This document shows positions 7,681 to 16,000 of a stretch of 64,000 bases of DNA, piece by piece. The stretch's first letter is position 1. Every line of letters begins with the position of its first letter. The translations under genes were made by a program, and so were the position numbers. Source of the DNA: Desulfurobacterium thermolithotrophum DSM 11699 (GTDB lineage Bacteria; Aquificota; Aquificia; Desulfurobacteriales; Desulfurobacteriaceae); assembly GCF_000191045.1 (NCBI RefSeq), contig NC_015185.1, forward strand, positions 874,501-938,500, read 5' to 3'. Under the pieces are notes generated by a model that did not search any database, was not told the DNA's origin, and was given only the letters and a program-made list of their open reading frames with translations.

Positions 7681-8486
7681 TATTTACCCCCTTGAAGAAT
7701 TTCAATTATTTGATAAGGATATTTACCGTTTTTAAAAGCTATATCTCTCAGCTGCTGGTTAAGGTCTGCAACAATTCCATGCTTTTTCAGTATTTCAAGA
7801 CACGCCTTAGGAGAAATCTGGAGTTCCTGACAAACTTCTCTCAAAGTCAATCTTCCCATTCCTGAACCGGGCTGAAAGCGGAACTCCCTTGTTTTCTTTG
7901 ATGCTCCTAAGAGAATCTCGTAGATTCTCGCAGGTGTAGTGTTATTCTTCACTGCAATTTCTTTGAGAGTCTCATTTGGAGATTTAACCTTTATTCCCTT
8001 TGACTCAAGAACATCAATTGCCTTTTGGGGAGATAATCCGACTGCTTTAGCAACTTTCTTAAGAGGAAATAGCTCCGCATGGGGTGCTGGGGGCATAGTT
8101 TCTGGTTTGGGCCAGCTGTTCTTTATCCTCTCTCCGATATCCATAACCGTTTTGAAGGGAGGAACGTTAGCAATGGTTCCGACAACAACAGTAAGAGCAA
8201 TAATGGTTGTTATGAAAAACTCCTTTGAGGTGAAGATTCCAGCTTTTCCTTTCAGATAACTAACAATGTTCCTCCAGTTTAGGATGACGTGCCAGATACC
8301 AAAAAAGACCATTAGAAACCCAAATATTGTGTGAAGACTATCCCACTGGTCTTTGTCCAGTCCTAAAAATCTCCAGCCAGTCCAGTAAGCAATCCTTCCG
8401 TGGGGCATGACGTAGAGAACAATTCCACTAATCGTCATTGCTATAAGAGTGTAAAGTAAAAACAGGCTAACGTATCTACGCAACAT
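7680..8486 (-). CDS. DUF4405-type membrane cytochrome b with duplicated C-terminal helical domain
   Basis: A 268-residue protein. Residues 1-130 have four membrane helices, with histidines in MPHGRIAYW, LHTIFGFLMVFFGIWH and adjacent segments suited to bind b-type haem, as in DUF4405/cytochrome b561-like proteins. After a Pro-rich linker come two copies of a ~50-residue helical unit (LKKVAKAVGLSPQKAIDVLE and LTLREVCQELQISPKACLEI). Each has SPxxxxxxL followed by LKEIAVKN or LRDIAFKN. The start at 8486 (GGGAGG 5 nt upstream) is preferred over the ATG at 8507. It overlaps neither domain of the DUF2202 gene, which ends at 8498. Confidence 0.75.
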   Translation of the reverse strand: MLRRYVSLFLLYTLIAMTISGIVLYVMPHGRIAYWTGWRFLGLDKDQWDSLHTIFGFLMVFFGIWHVILNWRNIVSYLKGKAGIFTSKEFFITTIIALTVVVGTIANVPPFKTVMDIGERIKNSWPKPETMPPAPHAELFPLKKVAKAVGLSPQKAIDVLESKGIKVKSPNETLKEIAVKNNTTPARIYEILLGASKKTREFRFQPGSGMGRLTLREVCQELQISPKACLEILKKHGIVADLNQQLRDIAFKNGKYPYQIIEILQGGK

Positions 8487-8497
8487 CACTCCCTCCC

Positions 8498-9808
8498 TTA
8501 CGGGCATCTTCTGACTTGATACTCTAAGCCCTTAGAAAGGTTTTTAATCTCACAGGCCATGTAGGTACCGGAAAGGTTTAATCTCCTCCAGGTTGGAGGG
8601 ATAAATACTATAACTTCAAGAGTGTCTCCTGCTGAAACGTTCAACTCGGGAAATCTGAAAGCAGGAGCAAGATAAACCTTAACCTTTCCGCTCTGGGTTT
8701 CAAGCTCGGCCACCCACCAGGTTATGTTCTTTCTTCTGATTCCTGGTTCTTGGCTGATAGAAATAACTTTTCCCGTCACAACCTGACTCTTCCTGAAAAA
8801 CATACTGGAAGCTGTAGAAGTTTTGTCCTTAATAGTCATTCCCCTGCACCATCTTCTCAAATTTGAGAAGTCGTAAACCGCGCCTGTCGTTCTATCTTCA
8901 ACCCTACATGCCATCAACCCATTTATACCTCTCATTACCCAATAGGGCGGCATAAAACCTGTAACCCTTACCTCGTTGCCTTTGTTTATGTTTAGCGTTG
9001 GATACCACCAGGTAGGAGCAATTCTTACTTCAACCGTTCCGCTATTTGTCTGGATGTCTACTGCCCACCAGGTAATGTTCTGCCTCCTAAATCCCGGTAC
9101 TTTCTTAACGTTGACAACTGTTCCTGTTATTTCGTTGTTATTCACACTTGTCTGAGTTCCTGACGAACTGTAAAATCCTGCTTCGTGCTTAACCGAGAGT
9201 ATCCGATTGAACTCAGCTTTTGAGATATATTGAGGAGTATAGTCGCTACCATATCTCCTTAGAATTCTAACAAACGCTCTCATGTGGTTTCTTGAGCCTT
9301 TCATTAAGTTTTGATAAACAGTTTTGATATCCTGGTTATCAGTTCTTTTAAGAGCTTCTTCAAGGTCTTTAATGTCAAGGTCCTCTATTGTAGCTCCTAC
9401 TTTCAATGCGTTTATCAGAGACTTCTTTCCCTCCTCCACAAGTCGTTTATAGAGCTCCTGAAGCTTTCCATCTTTAAACACTCCTACTCTATTACCGGTC
9501 TCTGAAACAGGATCTGAAAGGTTATACTTTTTGAGAAGAAGACCAACCATTCTCATATGCTGCTCTTCAGCTTTAGCGATGTTTCTAAACACCGGAAGCG
9601 AATAGTACTTTGATAAGGTTAAATAAACGTCCCTTGCAAGTTTTTCCTCTTCTCTCATGTGAAGAAGGTCTTTTATCTCTTCCTGGCTAAGAGACTGCTT
9701 TGGAAGGTTTTGGATATAGTAAACACCGTAGATTCTCGGTGTGGCTCCAGCTACCGGTGAAGTAAGGAAAAGCAGCAATACTGAAGAAAGTTTCAGTACC
9801 TTTCTCAT
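8498..9808 (-). CDS. Exported DUF2202 ferritin-like protein with two repeated C-terminal domains
   Basis: A 436-residue secreted protein (signal peptide MRKVLKLSSVLLLFLTSPVAGA). Residues ~40-190 match the DUF2202 four-helix pattern: MREEEKLARDVYL, KAEEQHMRMVGLL and GSRNHMRAFVRIL supply Glu/His ligands for a metal site. After residue ~225 two homologous ~95-residue units follow. Both contain the pattern PG(F/I)RR(Q/K)NITWW and MAC(R/E)(V/I), and end with a nearby Cys, so the cysteines probably pair. It is first in the operon and directly behind a sigma-54 promoter. The redox or metal role is inferred from the fold; the true reaction is unknown. Confidence 0.8.
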   Translation of the reverse strand: MRKVLKLSSVLLLFLTSPVAGATPRIYGVYYIQNLPKQSLSQEEIKDLLHMREEEKLARDVYLTLSKYYSLPVFRNIAKAEEQHMRMVGLLLKKYNLSDPVSETGNRVGVFKDGKLQELYKRLVEEGKKSLINALKVGATIEDLDIKDLEEALKRTDNQDIKTVYQNLMKGSRNHMRAFVRILRRYGSDYTPQYISKAEFNRILSVKHEAGFYSSSGTQTSVNNNEITGTVVNVKKVPGFRRQNITWWAVDIQTNSGTVEVRIAPTWWYPTLNINKGNEVRVTGFMPPYWVMRGINGLMACRVEDRTTGAVYDFSNLRRWCRGMTIKDKTSTASSMFFRKSQVVTGKVISISQEPGIRRKNITWWVAELETQSGKVKVYLAPAFRFPELNVSAGDTLEVIVFIPPTWRRLNLSGTYMACEIKNLSKGLEYQVRRCP

Positions 9809-9846
9809 GTTCTATCTCCTTTATCAGGTTTTTCTCTAAACATTAA

Positions 9847-9862
9847 AGCAAGCCTTATGCCA
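9847..9862 (-). promoter_or_regulatory. Sigma-54 (-24/-12) promoter of the DUF2202 operon
   Basis: On the minus strand the text reads TGGCATAAGGCTTGCT: GG and GC are separated by exactly 10 nt, matching the consensus TGGCAYR-N4-TTGCW almost fully. The predicted start point is about 9837, leaving a short leader before the ATG at 9808, which has AAGGAG upstream. A sigma-54 promoter needs an AAA+ activator, and one is encoded at 11067-12380. Confidence 0.85.
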
Positions 9863-9901
9863 GGTGTAAAATTAAGAAAAACAAAAACTTTTCAACAAAA
9901 T

Positions 9902-9949
9902 TTCGGAAAAAATTCCGAATTTACTCTATATAGTCGGAAAAGTTTCCGA
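9902..9949. promoter_or_regulatory. Paired dyad sites, probable upstream activating sequences
   Basis: Two similar inverted repeats occur: TTCGGAA-4-TTCCGAA (9902-9919) and TCGGAAA-2-TTTCCGA (9934-9949). Their centres are 31 bp apart, close to three helical turns, and lie about 74 and 105 bp upstream of the predicted sigma-54 start point. This is the geometry of NtrC-type enhancer sites. The adjacent response regulator is the obvious candidate binder, which is inference. Confidence 0.75.
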
Positions 9950-9954
9950 ATATC

Positions 9955-11070
9955 CTAAGAGATGGGAATGGAGACTTTGAAAACTGTCCAGCCGTCTCTG
10001 ACAAAGGCTTCTATCTCTCCCCCGTGAGCTTCTGCAACTCTTTTAGCATTATAAAGTCCAAGACCAAATCCTTTTTCCTTTGTTGAACGGAAAGGTTCAA
10101 AAAGCTCTGCTCCTGGCAGCTTCCCCCCACTATCCATTATGTAGAAGGTGTAATAGTTTCCTTCTTTCTTTCCTAAAATTTTTAACGCCTTCTTTTCACT
10201 ATCTTCAAGGGCTTCAATTCCATTTTTTATAAGGTCTATAAGAAGAGAGGAAAATTTTTCAGGGTCAAGTTCAAGTTCTGCTTTTTCAACTTTTGTTTCA
10301 ACATCTATTCCCTTAGTTTTTAGAAGTTCATCAAACTTTGAAACAACATCTTTTATAAGAAAGAAGATATCTGTTTTTTCCTTGGAAAGAGTCAGTGGTT
10401 TTCTTAAGTTCGCTGTCTCTTCCACGTATTTTCCTAACTTGTCTATTTCTTCACGGAGCTTTTGAAGATAGGTTTCGTCAAAGGAGCTCCCCAATCTGTA
10501 CACCAAAAGTCTGAGAACATTAAGACGATTTTTAACTTCATGGATAAGAGAGTGTATCACTAAATTTATACTTTCAAGTTTTTCTTTTTCCTGTTTTTCT
10601 CTTTCATAAAGAATTCTTTCCTTAAAGTATTCTCTTACCAGCCATACTGTAACGGCTGTAAACAGAAGGCTGAAGAAAAGAAGAGATATTAAAACGTAGG
10701 AAAGATGTTTGTTGAACTCTCTAACATAAGAAAAATCAAAGTATAGAGCAAAGGAAAAAGGCTGAACTTTAAAGGATTCTTTAAAATACTCTTGAGAAAT
10801 ATCTGAACCAGGAATTATTATTTCTCTACCTTCAAGTTTAAAAGTAGCTCCTTTCAATAATTTTGAGCTTTCCATATATGAAGTCAGAGCTTCTACAGGA
10901 TCGCCTCCTCCTGCTATTGTTCCTTCAACTACAGACTTAACGCGGGAGGTTTCTTCTTTTATTACAAACAAGTAAAACCCGTTAAGTTCATTACGAAGGA
11001 AATAGATGTTTAAAATGATGGCAACAAAGAGAATCGTTAATAAAGAAGCTGGAAAAAGCAGTTTTCTCAT
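9955..11070 (-). CDS. Membrane sensor histidine kinase
   Basis: A 371-residue kinase with an N-terminal membrane helix, a short periplasmic sensor (~residues 30-115), a second helix (~120-145), the H-box LIHEVKNRLNVL, N-box LIDLIKNGIEAL and G-boxes DSGGKLPGAE and GFGLGLYNAKR. It is the partner of the NtrC-type regulator, whose stop codon overlaps its start by 4 nt. The gene ends just before the paired dyads of the DUF2202 operon, so the pair probably senses the signal that turns on that operon. Ligand unknown. Confidence 0.88.
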   Translation of the reverse strand: MRKLLFPASLLTILFVAIILNIYFLRNELNGFYLFVIKEETSRVKSVVEGTIAGGGDPVEALTSYMESSKLLKGATFKLEGREIIIPGSDISQEYFKESFKVQPFSFALYFDFSYVREFNKHLSYVLISLLFFSLLFTAVTVWLVREYFKERILYEREKQEKEKLESINLVIHSLIHEVKNRLNVLRLLVYRLGSSFDETYLQKLREEIDKLGKYVEETANLRKPLTLSKEKTDIFFLIKDVVSKFDELLKTKGIDVETKVEKAELELDPEKFSSLLIDLIKNGIEALEDSEKKALKILGKKEGNYYTFYIMDSGGKLPGAELFEPFRSTKEKGFGLGLYNAKRVAEAHGGEIEAFVRDGWTVFKVSIPIS

Positions 11071-12380
11071 ATCCCGTACTTTTTCCTTTTATACCTCAAG
11101 GATTTTTCGTCTATACCAAGAAGTTTAGCTGCTTTAACTTGAACGTAATCACTCCTCTTTAAAGCTTCTTCTATCATTTTTTTCTCGAATTCAGCCAATT
11201 TCTCAGGCAGAGGTTTTGAGAAATCTATCTCATTGCAGTGATTCTCTTTCTCTTTTAGATCTGTAAGGTCTTCCGGTCTTATTTTATCCATACTTGTTAT
11301 GACAAGCCTATGAATGAGATTTTCAAGCTCTCTAACGTTTCCAGGAAAGGAATAGCTAAGAAGTATTTGAAGAGCCTCTGGGGTTATTTCTACTTTTTTA
11401 TTGTACTTTTTCGAAAATTTCCGAAGAAAAAATCCAGTTAGTTCCAAGATATCTTCAGGACGTTCTCTTAAGGGAGGAATTCTTAACGTTAAAACATTAA
11501 GCCGATAGTAAAGGTCTTCCCGAAAATCTCCTTTTTTGACTAACTCCCCCAAATCTCTGTTTGTAGCTGCAACTACTTTCACATCAACTTTTTTTGTCTG
11601 CGTTCCTCCAACACGCCGAACTTCGTTCTCCTGAAGAACTCTTAAAAACTTTGCCTGCAAGTTCAGAGGCAATTCTCCCACTTCATCAAGAAATATTGTT
11701 CCTCCGTCTGCTTCTTCAAAAAGTCCGGGTTTTGAGCGAAGAGCTCCAGTAAAAGCTCCCTTCTCATACCCAAAGAGTTCACTTTCAAAGAGTTCAGAAG
11801 GAATTGCAGCGCAATTTACAGATACAAATTTCCCTTTTCTGCCGCTTTCTTTGTGGATAAATCTTGCTATCAGTTCTTTGCCTACTCCACTTTCTCCCAA
11901 TATCAAGACAGGAGCTTCTGTTTTAGCAAAGAGAGAAGCCTTTTCGAGGAGCTCCTCCATTAACTTAGAAGCGTAAATTATTTCCCCATCCTTTTTAGGA
12001 ATCTTCCTCAGGCTTGCAAGCTGACAGGCTTTATCTATAAGATTTATTAGAACTTGTGGATCAAAAGGCTTGGTAACATAGTGAAAAGCTCCTGCCTTTA
12101 TTGCACTGACAGCATCCTCAACGTTGCTAAAGGCAGTTATGACTATTACTTCAATTTCAGAATGTTCCTGTTTTAGCTTTTTAAGAAAAGTTAGTCCATC
12201 CATACCTGGAAGTCTTACATCTGTAACAACAACAGCAGGAGAATTTTTCGCAACCGTTTGTAGTCCCTTTTCAGCAGTGGAAGAAGTAAAAACCTCAAAT
12301 CCAGACTCTTTAAGTATCTCCTTTAGGAGCTCTCTTTGAATATCATCATCTTCAATTATTAGAACCTTACGCTTTTCCAT
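11067..12380 (-). CDS. NtrC-family sigma-54-dependent response regulator
   Basis: 437 residues in three parts: a receiver domain with acidic pocket EDDD and phosphorylated Asp in VVVTDVRLPGMDG, an AAA+ domain with Walker A GESGVGKE and the sigma-54-contacting GAFTGA loop, and a C-terminal Fis-type helix-turn-helix (VQVKAAKLLGIDEKSLRYK). The ATG at 12380 is preferred to the upstream TTG at 12392. It lies between lpxI and the kinase in a tight run. It is the likely activator at 9902-9949 and perhaps elsewhere. Confidence 0.92.
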   Translation of the reverse strand: MEKRKVLIIEDDDIQRELLKEILKESGFEVFTSSTAEKGLQTVAKNSPAVVVTDVRLPGMDGLTFLKKLKQEHSEIEVIVITAFSNVEDAVSAIKAGAFHYVTKPFDPQVLINLIDKACQLASLRKIPKKDGEIIYASKLMEELLEKASLFAKTEAPVLILGESGVGKELIARFIHKESGRKGKFVSVNCAAIPSELFESELFGYEKGAFTGALRSKPGLFEEADGGTIFLDEVGELPLNLQAKFLRVLQENEVRRVGGTQTKKVDVKVVAATNRDLGELVKKGDFREDLYYRLNVLTLRIPPLRERPEDILELTGFFLRKFSKKYNKKVEITPEALQILLSYSFPGNVRELENLIHRLVITSMDKIRPEDLTDLKEKENHCNEIDFSKPLPEKLAEFEKKMIEEALKRSDYVQVKAAKLLGIDEKSLRYKRKKYGI

Positions 12381-12381
12381 C

Positions 12382-13176
12382 TTATACCGCAATAACAGTT
12401 ATTCCGTACTTTCTTGAAAGTCTTACAGCTTCTTCTTTATTAAGAAGAAAAGTTTTATTAGCTTCAAATATGAGAGCTCTTCCTTTAAGTTTGCCGATTA
12501 GCTCAATAGTCTTTGCTCCAACCGTTGGAACATCTACTCTCATATCCTGATTTTTCCTTGCAGCCTTACAGACAATAAAACCTTTTCCTGCAAGTTCTGC
12601 TCCCCTTTCTATGCACTTATCTGTTCCTTCTATTCCTTCAACTGCGATAACTGTTTTGTCTTTTACAACAACTGTCTGACCAATATCAAGAGAAGCAATC
12701 TCTTTTGCTATTTTCATTCCAAATTCTGCATCCTCTTTAAGCTTATCTGTCAGTTCCCCACAAATTATTCCAGGCTCTTGAAAAAGATGCAATAGATATT
12801 TTGTTGGTTCAATGACTCTAACTCCTATGTTTTCAATTTCTGAAATTATCCCTTTTATTATTGTTTCAGGTTTTCTATCCCTCAAAGAAGCGATAAAGGT
12901 TAAAGCTTTTAAATCAAATCCAGACAAAGAAATTGCGTTTTTATGTTCCACTTTGCCTAAAATAGCTATTTCTCTTATTTCTTCTTTTTTTAGTGTTCTT
13001 AGAAACTTACCAAGTTTAAATGGTTTTATCCAAATGACCTTATCAGAATATCTTTCAACTTCAGGACTCGTAATTCCTTCAAGGGAAAATGTTATCGTTC
13101 TTATATCTTTTTCTTTTGCCGATTTTAGAAATTCTAAAGGGAGCTCTCCTTTTCCAGCAAGGAGTCCAACCTTCAT
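12382..13176 (-). CDS. lpxI: UDP-2,3-diacylglucosamine pyrophosphatase LpxI
   Basis: A 264-residue DUF1009/LpxI protein. It hydrolyses UDP-2,3-diacylglucosamine to lipid X in lipid A synthesis and replaces LpxH in many non-gamma-proteobacteria. Seen: the N-terminal LLAGKGELPLEF and the C-terminal catalytic-domain stretch VAVEGIEGTDKCIERGAELA, plus KAARKNQDMRVDVPTVG. It overlaps nusB by 4 nt. Its presence supports a lipopolysaccharide-bearing outer membrane. Confidence 0.92.
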   Translation of the reverse strand: MKVGLLAGKGELPLEFLKSAKEKDIRTITFSLEGITSPEVERYSDKVIWIKPFKLGKFLRTLKKEEIREIAILGKVEHKNAISLSGFDLKALTFIASLRDRKPETIIKGIISEIENIGVRVIEPTKYLLHLFQEPGIICGELTDKLKEDAEFGMKIAKEIASLDIGQTVVVKDKTVIAVEGIEGTDKCIERGAELAGKGFIVCKAARKNQDMRVDVPTVGAKTIELIGKLKGRALIFEANKTFLLNKEEAVRLSRKYGITVIAV

Positions 13177-13595
13177 GAGGTTTCCTTATTCTTTGCTACT
13201 TTATCAAGAATAGCATTTATGAACTTTGGAGACTTTTCATCCTCACCGTAAAACTTTGCAGCATCTACAGCATCGTTTATAACTGCTTCTATCGGTGAAA
13301 AGCTTTCATTCGAGATTTCATAGGTAGCAACACGCAAGATTGACCTATCCATTGGCATAAGCCTTGAAATCAGCCATCCTTTTTTAAGATGTCTTGAAAT
13401 TTCTATATCAATATTCTTAAGGTTTTCAACAGTTTTTTTGAAAAGATATGTCGCCATTTGTTTTATCTCTTCGCTTTCTTTGTTATCTTCCCAGTAATTA
13501 AAAGCAATTTCTTCAGGAGAGAGTCCTCCTAAGTCGTACTGATACATCATCAGATAAGCATGTTCTCTTGCTTTCTTTTTATCTCTGTTTGTCAT
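13173..13595 (-). CDS. nusB: Transcription antitermination factor NusB
   Basis: A 140-residue all-helical protein with the NusB start ([18 protein letters not shown]) and the conserved end region LRVATYEI...[17 protein letters not shown]. It binds boxA RNA with S10 (NusE) during rRNA transcription. It overlaps ribH and lpxI by 4 nt each; the ribH-nusB pair is a common arrangement in bacteria. Confidence 0.95.
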   Translation of the reverse strand: MTNRDKKKAREHAYLMMYQYDLGGLSPEEIAFNYWEDNKESEEIKQMATYLFKKTVENLKNIDIEISRHLKKGWLISRLMPMDRSILRVATYEISNESFSPIEAVINDAVDAAKFYGEDEKSPKFINAILDKVAKNKETS

Positions 13596-14053
13596 TTGAG
13601 CTCCCTTAAGACATTAACCATTTCAATTGCAGAAAGAGCAGCTTCCCAGCCTTTGTTACCTGCTTTTGTTCCGGCTCTATCTATTGCCTGTTCCACAGTG
13701 TCTGTTGTGAGAACACCAAAAGCAATTGGCTTTTCAGCTTCGAGGGAGACATTGGCAATTCCTTTGCTGACTTCAGCAGCAACGTAGTCAAAGTGAGGAG
13801 TTTCTCCTCTTATTACAGCACCGAGAGCTATAACAGCATCAAAATCCATCTTTGCAAGCTTTTTAGCAACAAGAGGAAGTTCAAAAGCTCCAGGAACTTT
13901 TATAACAGTTATATCTTCTTCCTTTCCTCCATGTCTAACTATGCAATCAATTGCTCCTTCAAGAAGCCTTTCTGTAATAAAAGAGTTAAATCTGCTTACA
14001 GCTATTGCAAACTTTATCCCTTCAGCTTTTAGCTTACCTTCAACAACCCTCAT
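13592..14053 (-). CDS. ribH: 6,7-dimethyl-8-ribityllumazine synthase
   Basis: A 153-residue lumazine synthase that condenses the ribityl-aminouracil with dihydroxybutanone phosphate in riboflavin synthesis. Seen: [15 protein letters not shown], the phosphate loop [19 protein letters not shown] with the catalytic His, and [16 protein letters not shown]. Full length, forming icosahedral or pentameric shells in the family. Tightly coupled to nusB. Confidence 0.96.
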   Translation of the reverse strand: MRVVEGKLKAEGIKFAIAVSRFNSFITERLLEGAIDCIVRHGGKEEDITVIKVPGAFELPLVAKKLAKMDFDAVIALGAVIRGETPHFDYVAAEVSKGIANVSLEAEKPIAFGVLTTDTVEQAIDRAGTKAGNKGWEAALSAIEMVNVLRELK

Positions 14054-14069
14054 CTTTTACCTCAATTTT

Positions 14070-15029
14070 TTATTCCTTTTCTCCACCAAAAAACTTTTCA
14101 CAGAGCTCTCTCAATTTCTTTTCAGCTCCTTCCATAATATCTTTGATAATCTCTTCAGCCGTTTCTTCCTTATTAATATACCCAACGACCTGACCAGCCA
14201 TTACAGAACCCCACTCAACGTCTCCCTGCTCTGCTGCAAGTCTTAGACGGCCTCTTCCGAGTTCCTCGAGCTCTTCTTTTGGAGCTCCAGAAAACTCAAG
14301 CTCTGCAAACTTACGTGTAAGTTTATTTTCAATAAGTCTAACAGGATGTCCAGTTGTAACGCCGGTAACAGTTACTTGATTAAACCTTGCCTTCAAAATC
14401 TTTTCCTTATACTTAGGGTGAACGTTACATTCTTTGGCAGCTAAAAATCTTGTTCCAATCTGAATTCCTTCAGCTCCAAGAGCAAACGCTGCTGCCGCTT
14501 GTTCTCCAAGAGCGATACCACCAGCAGCAATAACTGGAATGTTTACTGCTCTAACAATGGAAGGAATTAAAACCATAGTTGTAAGCTTTCCTATGTGTCC
14601 ACCGGCCTCCATTCCTTCAGCAATTACTGCATCACAACCAATTCTCTCCATTCTCTTCGCAAGAGCATCACTTGCAACAACGGGAATTACCTTTATTCCC
14701 TTTTCCTTAAAAGCAGGAATATACTTTCCAGGATTTCCTGCTCCTGTAGTTACAACAGGAACTTCTTCATCTAAGCAAACCTCTATAATTTCCTCAGCGT
14801 TTGGCATCATAAGCATTATGTTAACGCCAAAAGGCTTATCTGTTAGTTCCTTGCACTTTCTTATTTCTTCCCTAAGCTCATCAGCGCTTCTATTTCCTCC
14901 AGCAATTATCCCAAGTCCTCCAGCGTTTGAAACAGCAGCGGCGAGCTCTGCATCGGCTATCCATGCCATTCCACCTTGAAGTATTGGATATTCAATTTCA
15001 AGTATTTCGCAAATCCTTGTTTTAATCAT
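14070..15029 (-). CDS. fabK: Enoyl-ACP reductase II (FabK) / nitronate monooxygenase family
   Basis: A 319-residue FMN TIM-barrel protein with [16 protein letters not shown] at the start and [25 protein letters not shown] for phosphate binding. Family members are either FabK or nitronate monooxygenase. The setting directly after fabH and plsX, with no fabI in the window, favours the fatty-acid enoyl reductase role, which is inference from context. Confidence 0.85.
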   Translation of the reverse strand: MIKTRICEILEIEYPILQGGMAWIADAELAAAVSNAGGLGIIAGGNRSADELREEIRKCKELTDKPFGVNIMLMMPNAEEIIEVCLDEEVPVVTTGAGNPGKYIPAFKEKGIKVIPVVASDALAKRMERIGCDAVIAEGMEAGGHIGKLTTMVLIPSIVRAVNIPVIAAGGIALGEQAAAAFALGAEGIQIGTRFLAAKECNVHPKYKEKILKARFNQVTVTGVTTGHPVRLIENKLTRKFAELEFSGAPKEELEELGRGRLRLAAEQGDVEWGSVMAGQVVGYINKEETAEEIIKDIMEGAEKKLRELCEKFFGGEKE

Positions 15030-15058
15030 CAGTCAATTCCTCCCCTGTTAAAGGCTAT

Positions 15059-16000
15059 TTATACTTTCAAAACACACGAACCCCAAGTAAATCCTCCACC
15101 AAAAGCTACAAGGAGAACAAGATCTCCCTTTTTTAGTCTCCCAGTTTTTATAGCTTCATCAAGAGCTATTGGAATAGAAGCAGCACTGGTATTTCCGTAT
15201 TTATTGACATTAATAAATATTCTATCATTTGATATTTTTAATCTTTCAGCAACAGCCTTTATTATTCTTACATTAGCTTGATGAGGAACTAGTAGCTTTA
15301 TTTCGCTAGGTGAAATGCCTGTTTTTTCTAAAACTCTAATTGAGGATTCAACCATAGTTCTTACAGCAACTTTAAAGACTTCGTTTCCCTTCATTCTGAT
15401 GTAGAAAGGAAATTCTTCATTTGATCCTACTGAAGGAACGTTGAGAAGATCTCCATAAGCTCCATCCGCACCAAGGTCAAATCCTAATATTCCTTCTTCG
15501 TTGCTCTTTTCAAGAAGAGCAGCTCCTGCACCATCTCCAAATAAAATACAGGTAGTCCTATCTTTCCAATTTACTATTTTTGAAAACCTTTCAGCTCCGA
15601 TAACAAGAGCTCTATCTATCCCTTTTGTTCTCATTATAGAGTCTGCAACGTAAAGTCCATATATAAAACCTGTACAGGCAGCAGAAATATCAAAAGCAAT
15701 GGCCTTTTTGTTAGCTAACTTTGACTGAACTTTACAGGCAGTAGACGGAAAAAAAGCATCTGGAGTAGCAGTCGCAACAACTATTAGATCAACATCTTCT
15801 GGATTTTTTTCACTAAGAGCTCTTAATGCAGCTTTTGCTGCAAGATCAGAAGTAGTTTCTTCTTCACTTATGCGTCTTTCCTTTATTCCTGTTCTTGTTG
15901 TTATCCACTCATCAGAAGTATCTACCATCTTTTCAAGATCAAAGTTTGTAAGAACCTTATTCGGAAGAAAAGATCCTGTTGAAACTATCTTAATACCCAT
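15059..16000 (-). CDS. fabH: 3-oxoacyl-ACP synthase III (FabH)
   Basis: A 313-residue condensing enzyme that starts fatty-acid synthesis from acetyl-CoA and malonyl-ACP. The catalytic triad is visible: Cys in DISAACTGFIYGL, His in LVPHQANVRIIKA and Asn in NVNKYGNTSAASIP. The start overlaps plsX by 11 nt, as in the widespread plsX-fabH pairing. Confidence 0.96.
   Translation of the reverse strand: MGIKIVSTGSFLPNKVLTNFDLEKMVDTSDEWITTRTGIKERRISEEETTSDLAAKAALRALSEKNPEDVDLIVVATATPDAFFPSTACKVQSKLANKKAIAFDISAACTGFIYGLYVADSIMRTKGIDRALVIGAERFSKIVNWKDRTTCILFGDGAGAALLEKSNEEGILGFDLGADGAYGDLLNVPSVGSNEEFPFYIRMKGNEVFKVAVRTMVESSIRVLEKTGISPSEIKLLVPHQANVRIIKAVAERLKISNDRIFINVNKYGNTSAASIPIALDEAIKTGRLKKGDLVLLVAFGGGFTWGSCVLKV

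Noticed and set aside
11400-11430. TTCG...CCGAA word in the NtrC gene as a third dyad
   Set aside because: It is an imperfect match in coding sequence with irregular spacing; treated as chance.
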